NCBI RefSeq assembly: GCF_022829545.1
Contig: NZ_JAKSYM010000403.1
Coordinates: 62,001-126,000, forward strand
DNA from: Methylobacterium sp. J-030
GTDB lineage: Bacteria > Pseudomonadota > Alphaproteobacteria > Rhizobiales > Beijerinckiaceae
DNA length: 64,000 nucleotides
Reading direction: 5' to 3'
Part shown: in pieces, positions 1 to 7,441 of the stretch
How positions within the stretch are numbered: the first letter of the stretch is position 1
Layout of the letters: the number at the start of each line of letters is the position of its first letter
Translations under genes and position numbers: made by a program
The notes under the pieces: model-generated
Seen by the model: the letters and a program-made list of their open reading frames with translations, nothing else
Told to the model about the DNA's origin: nothing
Databases searched by the model: none

Positions 1-459
1 GCCCACGACGATCTTGAACAGGCGCTCGGGCATGGCTTCGAGGCGGGCCGCGGTCCGGGCGATCTGGCTGCGCCGGATCACGCCCTGCGACCAGTCCCGC
101 TCCGGCGCCCAGCGCCGCACCGTGTTCAGGCAGACCACGCCGATCTCCGAATCCGCGAAGCACGGCTCGGTCTCCTGCGCGATGGCGTGCCGGTAGCGCG
201 CGAAGGGCCGCGCGAAGCGCTGCACCAGATCGTAGGGCGAGATGTCGTGGTTGCCCGGAACGCCGATCCAGGGCGGCGACAGGCGGTTCAGGAAGGTGCG
301 GGCCTGCGCGAATTCGGACGGGCGCGCCGCCATGGTGAAGTCGCCCGACGCGACGATCAGATCCGGCGCGTCCCGGTTCAACTCGTCCACCAGCGCCTCG
401 ACGACGGCCGGGTCGGTGCGGCCGAAATGGAGGTCGGAGATGTGGCTGATCCGCCTCAT
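1..459 (-). CDS. metallophosphoesterase, C-terminus cut by window edge
   Basis: Calcineurin-like phosphoesterase, only the first ~153 residues being inside the window. Read on the minus strand it begins MRRISHISDLHFG and shows the metal-binding series in order: D9/H11 in SDLHFG, GD at 39-40 and GNHD at 67-70. These are the di-metal ligands of the family. The start ATG overlaps the stop of the upstream diacylglycerol kinase-like gene in an ATGA arrangement, so the two are translationally coupled. The substrate cannot be told from this part. The pairing with a lipid kinase suggests a role in phospholipid or nucleotide turnover, which is inference only. Confidence 0.85.
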   Translation of the reverse strand, partial: MRRISHISDLHFGRTDPAVVEALVDELNRDAPDLIVASGDFTMAARPSEFAQARTFLNRLSPPWIGVPGNHDISPYDLVQRFARPFARYRHAIAQETEPCFADSEIGVVCLNTVRRWAPERDWSQGVIRRSQIARTAARLEAMPERLFKIVVG

Positions 460-1382
460 GCCTCCGGCGCCCCTTCCGCGAAGCGCTGGCCCGTCTCGGA
501 GCGCGGCACGATCACGGTCAGCGCGTGCCGACGGATCCGGTAGTGCAGGGGCGTGGGGATCAGGAGAACCTCGCCGTCGTTCATCACCAGGAGCGCCCGC
601 CGCCGCGACGCGATGCTGAGGTCGCCGACCGGCAGCCGCTCCACGTCGGGGAGCCGGCGCCAGTCGCCGAGGGCGAACCCGACAGCGAGGCGCAGGCTGC
701 TCCACACCGAGAGGTTGGCCAGCACGTAGAGCGTGAGCTGGCCGGCATCGACCGGCGCCCGTATCAGCACCTGCCCCGGCTGCTCGATGTAATCGCCCAC
801 GACCACCGCCATCAGCTGCCCGCGCAGGCGCCGCGCCGTCCCGTCGATCAGGCCGGTCACCGTGAGCCGGGGATAGCGGCCGAGATGGCGCAGCAGGCCG
901 AGCGCCCAGCGCAGCAGGGTGCGCACGGCCCGGCGGGCGCGGTGCGCCTCCCGGTGGCGGGCGACCCGGGCGGCCATCCCGAGCACCGAATTGATCACGA
1001 AGATCCGGCCGTTCACGTCGCCGACATCGATCCGGCGCGGCACGCCCTGCGCGAGGTTGGCGATGGCGCCGTCCAGGTCGAGGGGCAGGCCGAGATCCTT
1101 CGCCAGCAGGTTCATGGTTCCGAGGGGCAGGATGCCGAGCGGCGTCCCGTGCCCAACCAGGGCCGCGGCCGCGCAGGCGACCGTACCGTCGCCGCCGGCC
1201 ACCACCACCGCGTCGATCCCCGGCTCGGCTACCGCGGCCGCGATGCGCGCGGGCAGGGAGGCCGCCCGGTCGGCCTCGCCCAGGGCCTCGATCCCCGCGG
1301 CAGCGATCCGCACGCGGATCATCTCCGGCGTCGCGCCGCCGACGCTGCCGGATTCGGTGTTGATCACCAGGGCGACGCGCAT
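456..1382 (-). CDS. diacylglycerol kinase / lipid kinase family protein
   Basis: DAGK catalytic-domain protein of 308 residues when started at the internal ATG (MRVALVINTESG). The frame stays open upstream to 1502, but the extra 40 residues are low-complexity and unlike the family. GGDGT at 63-67 is the nucleotide-binding signature, and LPLGTMNLLA at 85-94 is the second conserved block. The C-terminal half matches the YegS/BmrU-like beta-sandwich region. It would phosphorylate diacylglycerol or a sphingoid lipid at the membrane. It is divergent from pyrH and coupled (ATGA) to the metallophosphoesterase. The exact lipid substrate is unknown. Confidence 0.85.
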   Translation of the reverse strand: MRVALVINTESGSVGGATPEMIRVRIAAAGIEALGEADRAASLPARIAAAVAEPGIDAVVVAGGDGTVACAAAALVGHGTPLGILPLGTMNLLAKDLGLPLDLDGAIANLAQGVPRRIDVGDVNGRIFVINSVLGMAARVARHREAHRARRAVRTLLRWALGLLRHLGRYPRLTVTGLIDGTARRLRGQLMAVVVGDYIEQPGQVLIRAPVDAGQLTLYVLANLSVWSSLRLAVGFALGDWRRLPDVERLPVGDLSIASRRRALLVMNDGEVLLIPTPLHYRIRRHALTVIVPRSETGQRFAEGAPEA

Positions 1383-1561
1383 GGATGTCCCGAGCCAGGG
1401 CGGGTGTCCGGCATGGCTTTGCCAGGGCTGCACGTCGTTCGCGTGTCGGTCCTGTTTCGCCCGATGATCCCCGCCCGATCGTGCCGCGCCCCTCGACGCC
1501 ACTCACACGGTTGACGTAGAAGCCTCCCGGCTCGCGCGAAGCGGGTCGGACGGGGATCGAG

Positions 1562-2284
1562 ATGCCGGAGACGACGCCGTTTCGCCGTATCCTCGTGAAG
1601 CTTTCGGGTGAGGCGCTCGCCGCACCGGACGGCTACTGGCTGCACCCGCCGACGCTGGCGGCGCTCGCCGATGACATCGCCCGCACCATCGAGGCCGGGG
1701 CCGAGGTCGCCATCGTGGTGGGCGGCGGCAACATGATCCGCGGGGCCCGCATCTCCGCGGCCGGCTGGATCGACCGGGCCACCGGGGATTCGCTCGGCAT
1801 GATGGCGACCGTGATGAACTCGCTCGCCATCGAGACGGCGCTGAACGCGGCCGGCGTCCAGGCGCGGACCATGTCGGCCGTGTCGATGCCGACGATCTGC
1901 GAGACCTATGCCCGTCAGCCGGCTTTGCACCACCTCGACAAGGGCCAGGTGGTGGTCCTCGCCGGCGGCACCGGCAACCCGTACTTCACGACCGACACCG
2001 CGGCGGTGCTGCGCGCCGCCGAGTTGCGCTGCGACGCCGTGCTGAAGGCGACGCAGGTCGACGGCGTCTATTCGGCCGATCCGAAGACGGATCCCACCGC
2101 CACCCGCTACGACCGCATCACCCACGACGAGGCGATCGCCCGCGACCTCAAGGTGATGGACACCGCCGCCTTCGCGCTCGCCCGGGAGAGCCGGCTCTCG
2201 ATCATCGTCGGCTCGCTGCATGCGCCGAGCTCGATCGCCGCGATCCTGTCGGGCGAGGCGCCCTCGACGCTGGTGGCGCCGTAG
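1562..2284 (+). CDS. pyrH: uridylate kinase (UMP kinase)
   Basis: Bacterial UMP kinase of the amino-acid-kinase fold, 240 residues (typical ~240). It converts UMP + ATP to UDP + ADP in cytoplasmic pyrimidine synthesis. LVKLSGEAL at 11-19 and GGGNMIRG near 53-60 form the ATP and phosphate-binding loops. AGGTGNPYFTTDTAA is the UMP-binding segment, and KATQVDGVYSADPKTDP is the highly conserved late block. It starts the envelope gene series. frr, its usual neighbour, follows after an unusually long 445-bp spacer carrying a repeat element. rpsB-tsf, often just upstream in other bacteria, are not here. Confidence 0.97.
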   Translation: MPETTPFRRILVKLSGEALAAPDGYWLHPPTLAALADDIARTIEAGAEVAIVVGGGNMIRGARISAAGWIDRATGDSLGMMATVMNSLAIETALNAAGVQARTMSAVSMPTICETYARQPALHHLDKGQVVVLAGGTGNPYFTTDTAAVLRAAELRCDAVLKATQVDGVYSADPKTDPTATRYDRITHDEAIARDLKVMDTAAFALARESRLSIIVGSLHAPSSIAAILSGEAPSTLVAP

Positions 2285-2428
2285 CAGGCGCGCTGTCCCT
2301 CGTCGTCTCGCGCCCCGGATGGGCGTCCGCTGCGAACGGGCGTGCGGCGTTCACATGCGACGGATGCTTGCCGTCATGTGACGTGGGGCGATTGTCTGGG
2401 GTCGCCCGGAGACGGTTCTGCGGCACTT

Positions 2429-2585
2429 CCTTTCCCGGGCGCATGCAGCGCCAGCGGAATGCGACCCGGGACCCAGCGCAGGACTCCGCGAAGCTTCCGA
2501 CTGAATCAATCTGTGCCGCTGGCGCGGCGCTTTTTGTGCTGGGTCCCGGATCAGGTTCCGCTTCGCTCCACCCGTCCGGGAAAGG
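2429..2585 (+). repeat. dispersed ~158-bp palindromic element, copy 1
   Basis: First of three copies in the window (others at 18009-18166 and 52283-52441), all in the same orientation. The ends are exact inverted repeats (CCTTTCCCGG / CCGGGAAAGG). Inner arms also pair: AGCGGAATGCGACCCGGGA near the left end against TCCCGGATCAGGTTCCGCT near the right. The element should therefore fold into one long interrupted hairpin. It fills the otherwise gene-free 2285-2729 spacer between pyrH and frr; the rest of that spacer shows nothing recognisable. It carries no transposase. Small ORFs through it are chance. Confidence 0.85.
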
Positions 2586-2729
2586 GCCGCGCGTCACGAG
2601 ACGCGGAGACGCTCAGCCCGGACCGCGCGATCGGATGATGGTTTGCGGCCCTGAAAAAATTCGTCCATTGAGGCCGCGACCGCCCGCGCCGGGCAGCAAG
2701 ACCACGTCAGACGTCTCGGGACGACCCTC

Positions 2730-3293
2730 ATGGCCACACCGGAATTCGACCTCACCGATATCAAGCGCCGGATGCAGGGCGCCGTCGCCTCGCTCTCGAA
2801 GGACCTCGGGTCCCTGCGCACCGGGCGCGCCACGCCGTCGCTCCTCGACCCGATCCAGGTCGACGCCTACGGCTCGATGATGCCCATGGCCCAGGTCGCC
2901 ACCGTGAGCGTGCCGGAGCCGCGGCTGCTGTCGATCTCGGTCTGGGACCGCAGCATGGTGACCGCCGTCGAGAAGGCGATCCGCGAATCCGATCTCGGCC
3001 TCAACCCGCAGACCGAAGGCCAGACCATCCGGCTCCGGATTCCCGAGATGAACGAGCAGCGCCGCAAGGAGATGGTCAAGGTCGCCCACAAGTACACCGA
3101 GGAGGCGCGCGTCGCCGTGCGCCACGTCCGCCGGGACGGCCTCGACCATCTCAAGAAGCTCCTGAAGGACAGCGCCATCTCGGAGGACGACGAGAAGCGC
3201 CAGGCCGCCGACGTGCAGAAGGCGACCGATCAGACCATCGCCGAGATCGACGGCGTGCTGGCCTCCAAGGAGAAGGAGATCATGCAGGTTTGA
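2730..3293 (+). CDS. frr: ribosome recycling factor
   Basis: RRF, 187 residues (typical 185), which with EF-G splits post-termination ribosomes. The N-terminal helix contains the conserved [12 protein letters not shown] segment (about 28-39), followed by the beta-rich domain II and the long C-terminal helices of domain I ([21 protein letters not shown], then VRHVRRDG). The sequence [15 protein letters not shown] is a conserved RRF block. It lies 19 bp before cdsA, so cotranscription is likely. A poly-A run at 2655-2660 lies in its leader, but no convincing promoter was seen. Confidence 0.97.
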   Translation: MATPEFDLTDIKRRMQGAVASLSKDLGSLRTGRATPSLLDPIQVDAYGSMMPMAQVATVSVPEPRLLSISVWDRSMVTAVEKAIRESDLGLNPQTEGQTIRLRIPEMNEQRRKEMVKVAHKYTEEARVAVRHVRRDGLDHLKKLLKDSAISEDDEKRQAADVQKATDQTIAEIDGVLASKEKEIMQV

Positions 3294-3312
3294 GGCAGGG
3301 CACGGTCCGCGC

Positions 3313-4182
3313 GTGACCGCCGCCGCCGCACCGGCCGCGTCGTCCAAAACCCCTTCGAAGGGGCGGCGCGAGCTGTGGCTGCGCGTCGTCTCCGGCCTCG
3401 TGCTCGGGGCCGGCGTGGTGGCCGCGCTGGTCTATGGCGGCTGGCCGTTTGCCGGCGTCTGGCTCGCGGCCGGCATCATCGGCTTCGCCGAGTGGATGGT
3501 GATGAGCCGCACCGAGCCCCGCGAGGTGCTGATCGCGCTCGGCGCGGCAACGCTCGGCGCCCTGCTGCTCTGCCAGCGCGGCGGCGCCCCGGCGCCCGCC
3601 TGCCTCGCCGTCCTGATCCTCGGCGCCGCCGCCTGCGCCACGGTGGCGCGGACCGGCTGGGGCCGGATGCGCGCCTTCGTCGGCGTGCTCGGGGCCGGCG
3701 CCGTCGCGGCGGTGCCCGTGGCGCTGCGCGACGATCCCGCGATCGGGCTCGTCGGGCCGGCTTGGATGTTCGCGGTGGTCTGGTCCACCGACATCGCCGC
3801 CTATTTCGCCGGCCGGAAGATCGGCGGCCCGAAGCTGATGCCCCGGGTCTCGCCCAACAAGACGTGGTCCGGCGCGATCGGCGGCCTGATCGGCGCCGTC
3901 GCGGCCGGGACGCTCGTGCCGGTCATCGCCGATCTCGCCGGCATGACCTTGCCGAGTGCCGCCTCCCTGCCGGTGGTGGCGGGCGTGAGCGCGCTCGCCT
4001 CGGTCCTCAGCCAGGCGGGCGACCTGATCGAATCCGGCCTCAAGCGCCGCTACGGCGTGAAGGATTCGGGAAAGATCATCCCGGGCCATGGCGGCGTCAT
4101 GGACCGGCTCGACGGTTTTTTTGCAGTGGCCGTGCTGGCGGCCGTCTATCTGGCCCTGCGCGGGGCTGGACTGACCGCGTGA
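3313..4182 (+). CDS. cdsA: phosphatidate cytidylyltransferase
   Basis: CDP-diacylglycerol synthase, an inner-membrane enzyme making CDP-DAG from CTP and phosphatidic acid for phospholipid synthesis. It has 289 residues with a GTG start. It has about eight hydrophobic segments and the diagnostic CdsA C-terminal signature: SQAGDLIESGLKRRYGVKDSG followed by KIIPGHGGVMDRLDG. SPNKTWSGAIGG lies earlier in the active-site region. uppS, which usually separates frr and cdsA in relatives, is missing: only 19 bp lie between them. dxr follows 19 bp downstream. Confidence 0.95.
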   Translation: MTAAAAPAASSKTPSKGRRELWLRVVSGLVLGAGVVAALVYGGWPFAGVWLAAGIIGFAEWMVMSRTEPREVLIALGAATLGALLLCQRGGAPAPACLAVLILGAAACATVARTGWGRMRAFVGVLGAGAVAAVPVALRDDPAIGLVGPAWMFAVVWSTDIAAYFAGRKIGGPKLMPRVSPNKTWSGAIGGLIGAVAAGTLVPVIADLAGMTLPSAASLPVVAGVSALASVLSQAGDLIESGLKRRYGVKDSGKIIPGHGGVMDRLDGFFAVAVLAAVYLALRGAGLTA

Positions 4183-4201
4183 CGATGAGGGAGTTGAACC
4201 C

Positions 4202-5380
4202 GTGACCCAGATCGTCACCGTCTTCGGGGCCACCGGCTCGATCGGCCGCTCCACCGCCGACCTGCTGGCCCAGCATGCCGACCGCTTCCGCGTCGGCGCC
4301 CTCGTCGGCGGCAAGGATCCCGTCGCCCTGGCCCGGACGGCGCGCGAACTCGGCGCGTCCTTCGCGGCCCTTGCCGACGAAACCGCCGGCCCGGCGCTGG
4401 CCGAGGCCCTGTCGGGCTCCGGCATCCCCAACGGGGCGGGGGAGGGGGCCGTCATGGAGGCGGTCGCCCGGGACGCCGATATCGTGGTGGCGGCGGTGAG
4501 CGGGGCGGCGGGGCTCAAGTCGACCCACGCGGCTTTGCGCCTGGGCCGGACGGTGGCGCTCGCCAACAAGGAGAGCCTCGTCTGCGCCGGCGATGCCTTC
4601 ATGCGTGATGCCCAGCGCTACGGCGCCACGATCCTGCCGATGGATTCCGAGCACGACGCGCTGAGCCAGGCGCTGGCCGGCCGGCCGCTGGCCGACGTGC
4701 GCACGATGATGATCACGGCCTCCGGCGGCCCGTTCCGCACCTGGACCCGCGAGCGGATCGCCGCCGCCTCCGCCACCGAGGCCGCCGCCCACCCGACCTG
4801 GTCGATGGGCATGAAGATCAACATCGATTCGGCGAGCCTGATGAACAAGGGCCTCGAACTGATCGAGGCGCACCACCTGTTCGGCATCGAGCCCGAGCGG
4901 CTGGACGTCGTGGTGCATCCGCAATCGGTGATCCACGGGATGGTCTACTGGCTCGACGGTGCGGTGACCGCGGAGCTGGCGCTGCCCGACATGCGCGTGC
5001 CGATCTCGCACTGCCTCGGCCTCGGCGACCGCCTGACCATCGAACGCGGGCGGCCTTTGGATCTCGTGAAGCTCGGTGCGCTCACCTTCGAGGCCGCGGA
5101 TGAGGAGCGCTTCCCGTGCCTGCGGATCGCCCGGGCGGCGCTGGCCGCGGGCGGCGCGGCGCCGACCGTGATGAACGCCGCCAACGAGATCGCGGTGGCG
5201 GCCTTCATCGCCGGCCGGATCGGCTTCTACGGGATCAGCGATCTGGTCGAGCGGGCCTGCACGCACTTCGCCGGCCCATACCGGACCGCGCCGGCCGATG
5301 TCGACGAGGCGCTGGCCATCGACGCGCATGTCCGGGTCTGGAGCGCCGAGGCGCTGCCGGAGCTTCGGGCGGCCGGGTAG
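4202..5380 (+). CDS. dxr: 1-deoxy-D-xylulose 5-phosphate reductoisomerase
   Basis: DXR, second enzyme of the MEP isoprenoid pathway: DXP + NADPH to 2-C-methyl-D-erythritol 4-phosphate. It has 392 residues with a GTG start. The Rossmann NADPH loop GATGSIG is at 9-15, NKES at 122-125, the metal ligands D148/E150 lie in MDSEHD, and ITASGGPFR is the conserved substrate loop. A C-terminal helical domain (NAANEIAVAAFIAGRIGF) completes the family pattern. It ends 20 bp from the convergent tetR gene, so the first part of the envelope series stops here. Confidence 0.97.
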   Translation: MTQIVTVFGATGSIGRSTADLLAQHADRFRVGALVGGKDPVALARTARELGASFAALADETAGPALAEALSGSGIPNGAGEGAVMEAVARDADIVVAAVSGAAGLKSTHAALRLGRTVALANKESLVCAGDAFMRDAQRYGATILPMDSEHDALSQALAGRPLADVRTMMITASGGPFRTWTRERIAAASATEAAAHPTWSMGMKINIDSASLMNKGLELIEAHHLFGIEPERLDVVVHPQSVIHGMVYWLDGAVTAELALPDMRVPISHCLGLGDRLTIERGRPLDLVKLGALTFEAADEERFPCLRIARAALAAGGAAPTVMNAANEIAVAAFIAGRIGFYGISDLVERACTHFAGPYRTAPADVDEALAIDAHVRVWSAEALPELRAAG

Positions 5381-5401
5381 CACGTCCATTCAGGCGGCGC
5401 G

Positions 5402-6043
5402 TCAGCGCTCTGGACCATAGCCAGCCAAAAACACCCGCACGGCCTCGGCGGTCTGGAACTGCATCCGGGCTTCGTCCTTCTCGCCGCCCGCGGCGAACAG
5501 CATGCGCGTGAGAAGTCCGGCGAGACAGAGATGTAAAAAGTGCTGCGCCGCCAGGGTGGTGTCGGCGATGCGCAGCCGGCCGGCCTGCACCTGCACGTCG
5601 AGATAGGCTGCGAGTCGTGCCACGCCGCGCGCGGGTCCGGCGTCGTAATAGACCTGCCCGAACTGCGGGAACTTCTCGCAGACGCCGATCACCATGCGGT
5701 GCACCGAGATGTGCCGTGGCTGGGACATCTCGGCGAGGAAGCTCAGTCCCAGGCGCGTCAGGACGGCCGGGATGTCGGTATCGTTCGGGTCGAAGGTGAA
5801 GAGGGTCTCGGCGAGGCTGGCCTTTTCCTCGAGGATCAGAGCCTCGAACAACGCCTCCTTGCTTTCGAAGTAGACGTAGAGCGTCCCCTTCGAGACGCCG
5901 GACGCCCGGGCGATCTCGCCCATGCTGGCACCGTCGTAGCCGGCCGAGAGAAAGACCGTGCGAGCGCCGTCGAGGATCTGCCGCCGCTTGTCACCCTCGT
6001 GCGAAGCCTGTCCCCGCTCGAGTACTGCTCCCTGCGCCATCAT
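5402..6043 (-). CDS. TetR/AcrR family repressor
   Basis: TetR-type regulator, 213 residues. The N-terminal helix-turn-helix is clear: MGEIARASGVSKGTLYVYFESKEALFEALI at about 41-70. The C-terminal ligand-binding region resembles the AcrR_C group (VHRMVIGVCEKFPQFGQVYYDAG). It is divergent from the EmrA/EmrB-like genes, and two matching palindromes (6073-6093 and 6145-6163) lie in the 139-bp divergent spacer. This is the standard layout of a repressor controlling itself and an efflux pump. The inducer is unknown. Confidence 0.92.
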   Translation of the reverse strand: MMAQGAVLERGQASHEGDKRRQILDGARTVFLSAGYDGASMGEIARASGVSKGTLYVYFESKEALFEALILEEKASLAETLFTFDPNDTDIPAVLTRLGLSFLAEMSQPRHISVHRMVIGVCEKFPQFGQVYYDAGPARGVARLAAYLDVQVQAGRLRIADTTLAAQHFLHLCLAGLLTRMLFAAGGEKDEARMQFQTAEAVRVFLAGYGPER

Positions 6044-6072
6044 CCCGCTCCACGTCCGCGACGCCGCTCCGC

Positions 6073-6093
6073 TTGACCGAACCGTTCGGTCAA
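6073..6093. promoter_or_regulatory. TetR operator, site 1
   Basis: A perfect 10-bp inverted repeat around one central base: TTGACCGAAC-C-GTTCGGTCAA. It sits 29 bp from the tetR start codon. The same arms recur in site 2. Its position proximal to tetR suggests autoregulation. The assignment to this TetR is inference from position and duplication. Confidence 0.85.
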
Positions 6094-6144
6094 CGTAACT
6101 TGGGCCTAGTTCCGGCGCGCGTCAAGACGTGCCCGGCCCTGTTC

Positions 6145-6163
6145 TGACCGAACGGTTCGGTCA
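6145..6163. promoter_or_regulatory. TetR operator, site 2
   Basis: TGACCGAAC-G-GTTCGGTCA, a perfect 9-bp inverted repeat identical in its arms to site 1. Its centre is 71 bp away, close to an integral number of helical turns. It lies 19 bp before the efflux start codon, well placed to block transcription or promoter clearance of the pump genes. Confidence 0.85.
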
Positions 6164-6182
6164 TTGATCTTGAGGCGTTGGA

Positions 6183-7433
6183 ATGTCTCTTCGCGATGAT
6201 CTGGATCGGTCCAATACCGATCATGAGAGCGCGCTCGAGCACGCCCATGACGGGCGTGCGGAGCGTTCAGCGCCACATCCACACGTCGCCGCTTCAGCCG
6301 TCCCGGCAGAACCCGCATCCCCCGCGGTGGAGGCGACGCGCAAGCGTCCGCTCCGCCGAGCCGTCCTGCTCGCTGTCCTGGCCGTCGCGCTCGGCGGCGG
6401 AGGTTATGCCGGCTGGCAGTGGTGGACGGTCGGGCGGTTCTTCGTCTCGACCGACGACGCCTACGTCCAGGCCGATATCTCGGTGCTCGCCGCGAAGGTT
6501 CCGGGTTACCTCGAAGCGGTCCCGGTGGTGAACGGCGTCTCGGTGAAGAAGGGCGACGTGATCGCCAAGCTCGACGACGGCGATTACCGCCTCGCGCTCC
6601 AGGCCGCGCAGGACAAGCTCGCCACGCAGGAGAGCACCATCGCGCGGATCGCCCGGCAGGCCGAGGCCGCGCAGGCGCAGGTCGCCCAGGCCGCGGCGCA
6701 GCTCGACGCGACCCGCGCCGACGCGGTCCGCGCCCAGGCGGATTTCACCCGGTCGATGCAGATGCAGGCGGATTACGTCGCCAAGTCGCGCATCGACCAG
6801 ACCCGGGCCGACCGCGACCGGACCGAGGCTTCGGTGAAGGCCATGGAGGCGGGCCTCGTGGCGGCCCGCGCCAATGTCGACGTCCTCAAGGCGCAGAAGC
6901 GCGAGGCGGAGAGCCTCGCGGCCGAGCTGCGCACCGCCGTCGACCGGGCCCGCCGGGACCTCGACTTCGCGGTGATCCGCGCCCCCTTCGACGGGGTGGT
7001 GGGCAACAAGGCCGTGGAGGCCGGCGCCTACGTGGCGCCCGGCACCCGGATCGCCGCGCTGGTGCCGCTCCAGAGCGTGCGGATCGACGCGAACTTCAAG
7101 GAGACCCAGGTCCAGCGCATGCGCCCCGGCCAGCCGGTGACGGTGACAGTGGACGCCTACCCGGATCGCGAGATCCAGGGCGTGGTGGAATCGTTCTCGC
7201 CGGCCTCCGGCTCGGTGTTCAGCCTGCTGCCCCCCGACAACGCCACGGGCAACTTCACCAAGATCGTCCAGCGCCTGCCCGTCCGCGTGCGGGTTCCCGA
7301 AGAGGTCGCCCGCGAGGGGCTGCTGCGGCCGGGCCTGTCGGCGGTGGTGCGGGTCGATACCCGTGGTGGCGCGGACCGTTCCGTGCTCGACCGGGCCGCG
7401 CGCGAGCGGCCGGTCAGCACCGCGAGCCGGTAA
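6183..7433 (+). CDS. HlyD/EmrA-like membrane fusion protein
   Basis: Periplasmic adaptor of a tripartite efflux pump, 416 residues. A short cytoplasmic N-terminus (about 1-58) is followed by one membrane helix (VLLAVLAVALGGGGYAGW) and then the lipoyl-like half-motif. Long Ala/Gln-rich coiled-coil helices run from about 140 to 250, then the second lipoyl half (VIRAPFDGVVGNKAVEAG) and a beta-barrel domain. It is followed after 8 bp by the DHA2 MFS transporter and preceded by TetR operators, so pump expression is probably drug- or metabolite-inducible. A GAGG ribosome site lies about 8 nt before the ATG. Confidence 0.93.
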   Translation: MSLRDDLDRSNTDHESALEHAHDGRAERSAPHPHVAASAVPAEPASPAVEATRKRPLRRAVLLAVLAVALGGGGYAGWQWWTVGRFFVSTDDAYVQADISVLAAKVPGYLEAVPVVNGVSVKKGDVIAKLDDGDYRLALQAAQDKLATQESTIARIARQAEAAQAQVAQAAAQLDATRADAVRAQADFTRSMQMQADYVAKSRIDQTRADRDRTEASVKAMEAGLVAARANVDVLKAQKREAESLAAELRTAVDRARRDLDFAVIRAPFDGVVGNKAVEAGAYVAPGTRIAALVPLQSVRIDANFKETQVQRMRPGQPVTVTVDAYPDREIQGVVESFSPASGSVFSLLPPDNATGNFTKIVQRLPVRVRVPEEVAREGLLRPGLSAVVRVDTRGGADRSVLDRAARERPVSTASR

Positions 7434-7441
7434 GACCCGCG

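Noticed and set aside
2342-2880. small ORFs over palindrome copy 1
   Set aside because: They cross the repeat and the frr start and lack ribosome sites or homology.
6419-7441. 341-residue N-terminal extension of the MFS frame
   Set aside because: This part lies over the EmrA-like gene in another frame and is Arg/Gly-rich; the MFS gene begins at 7442.
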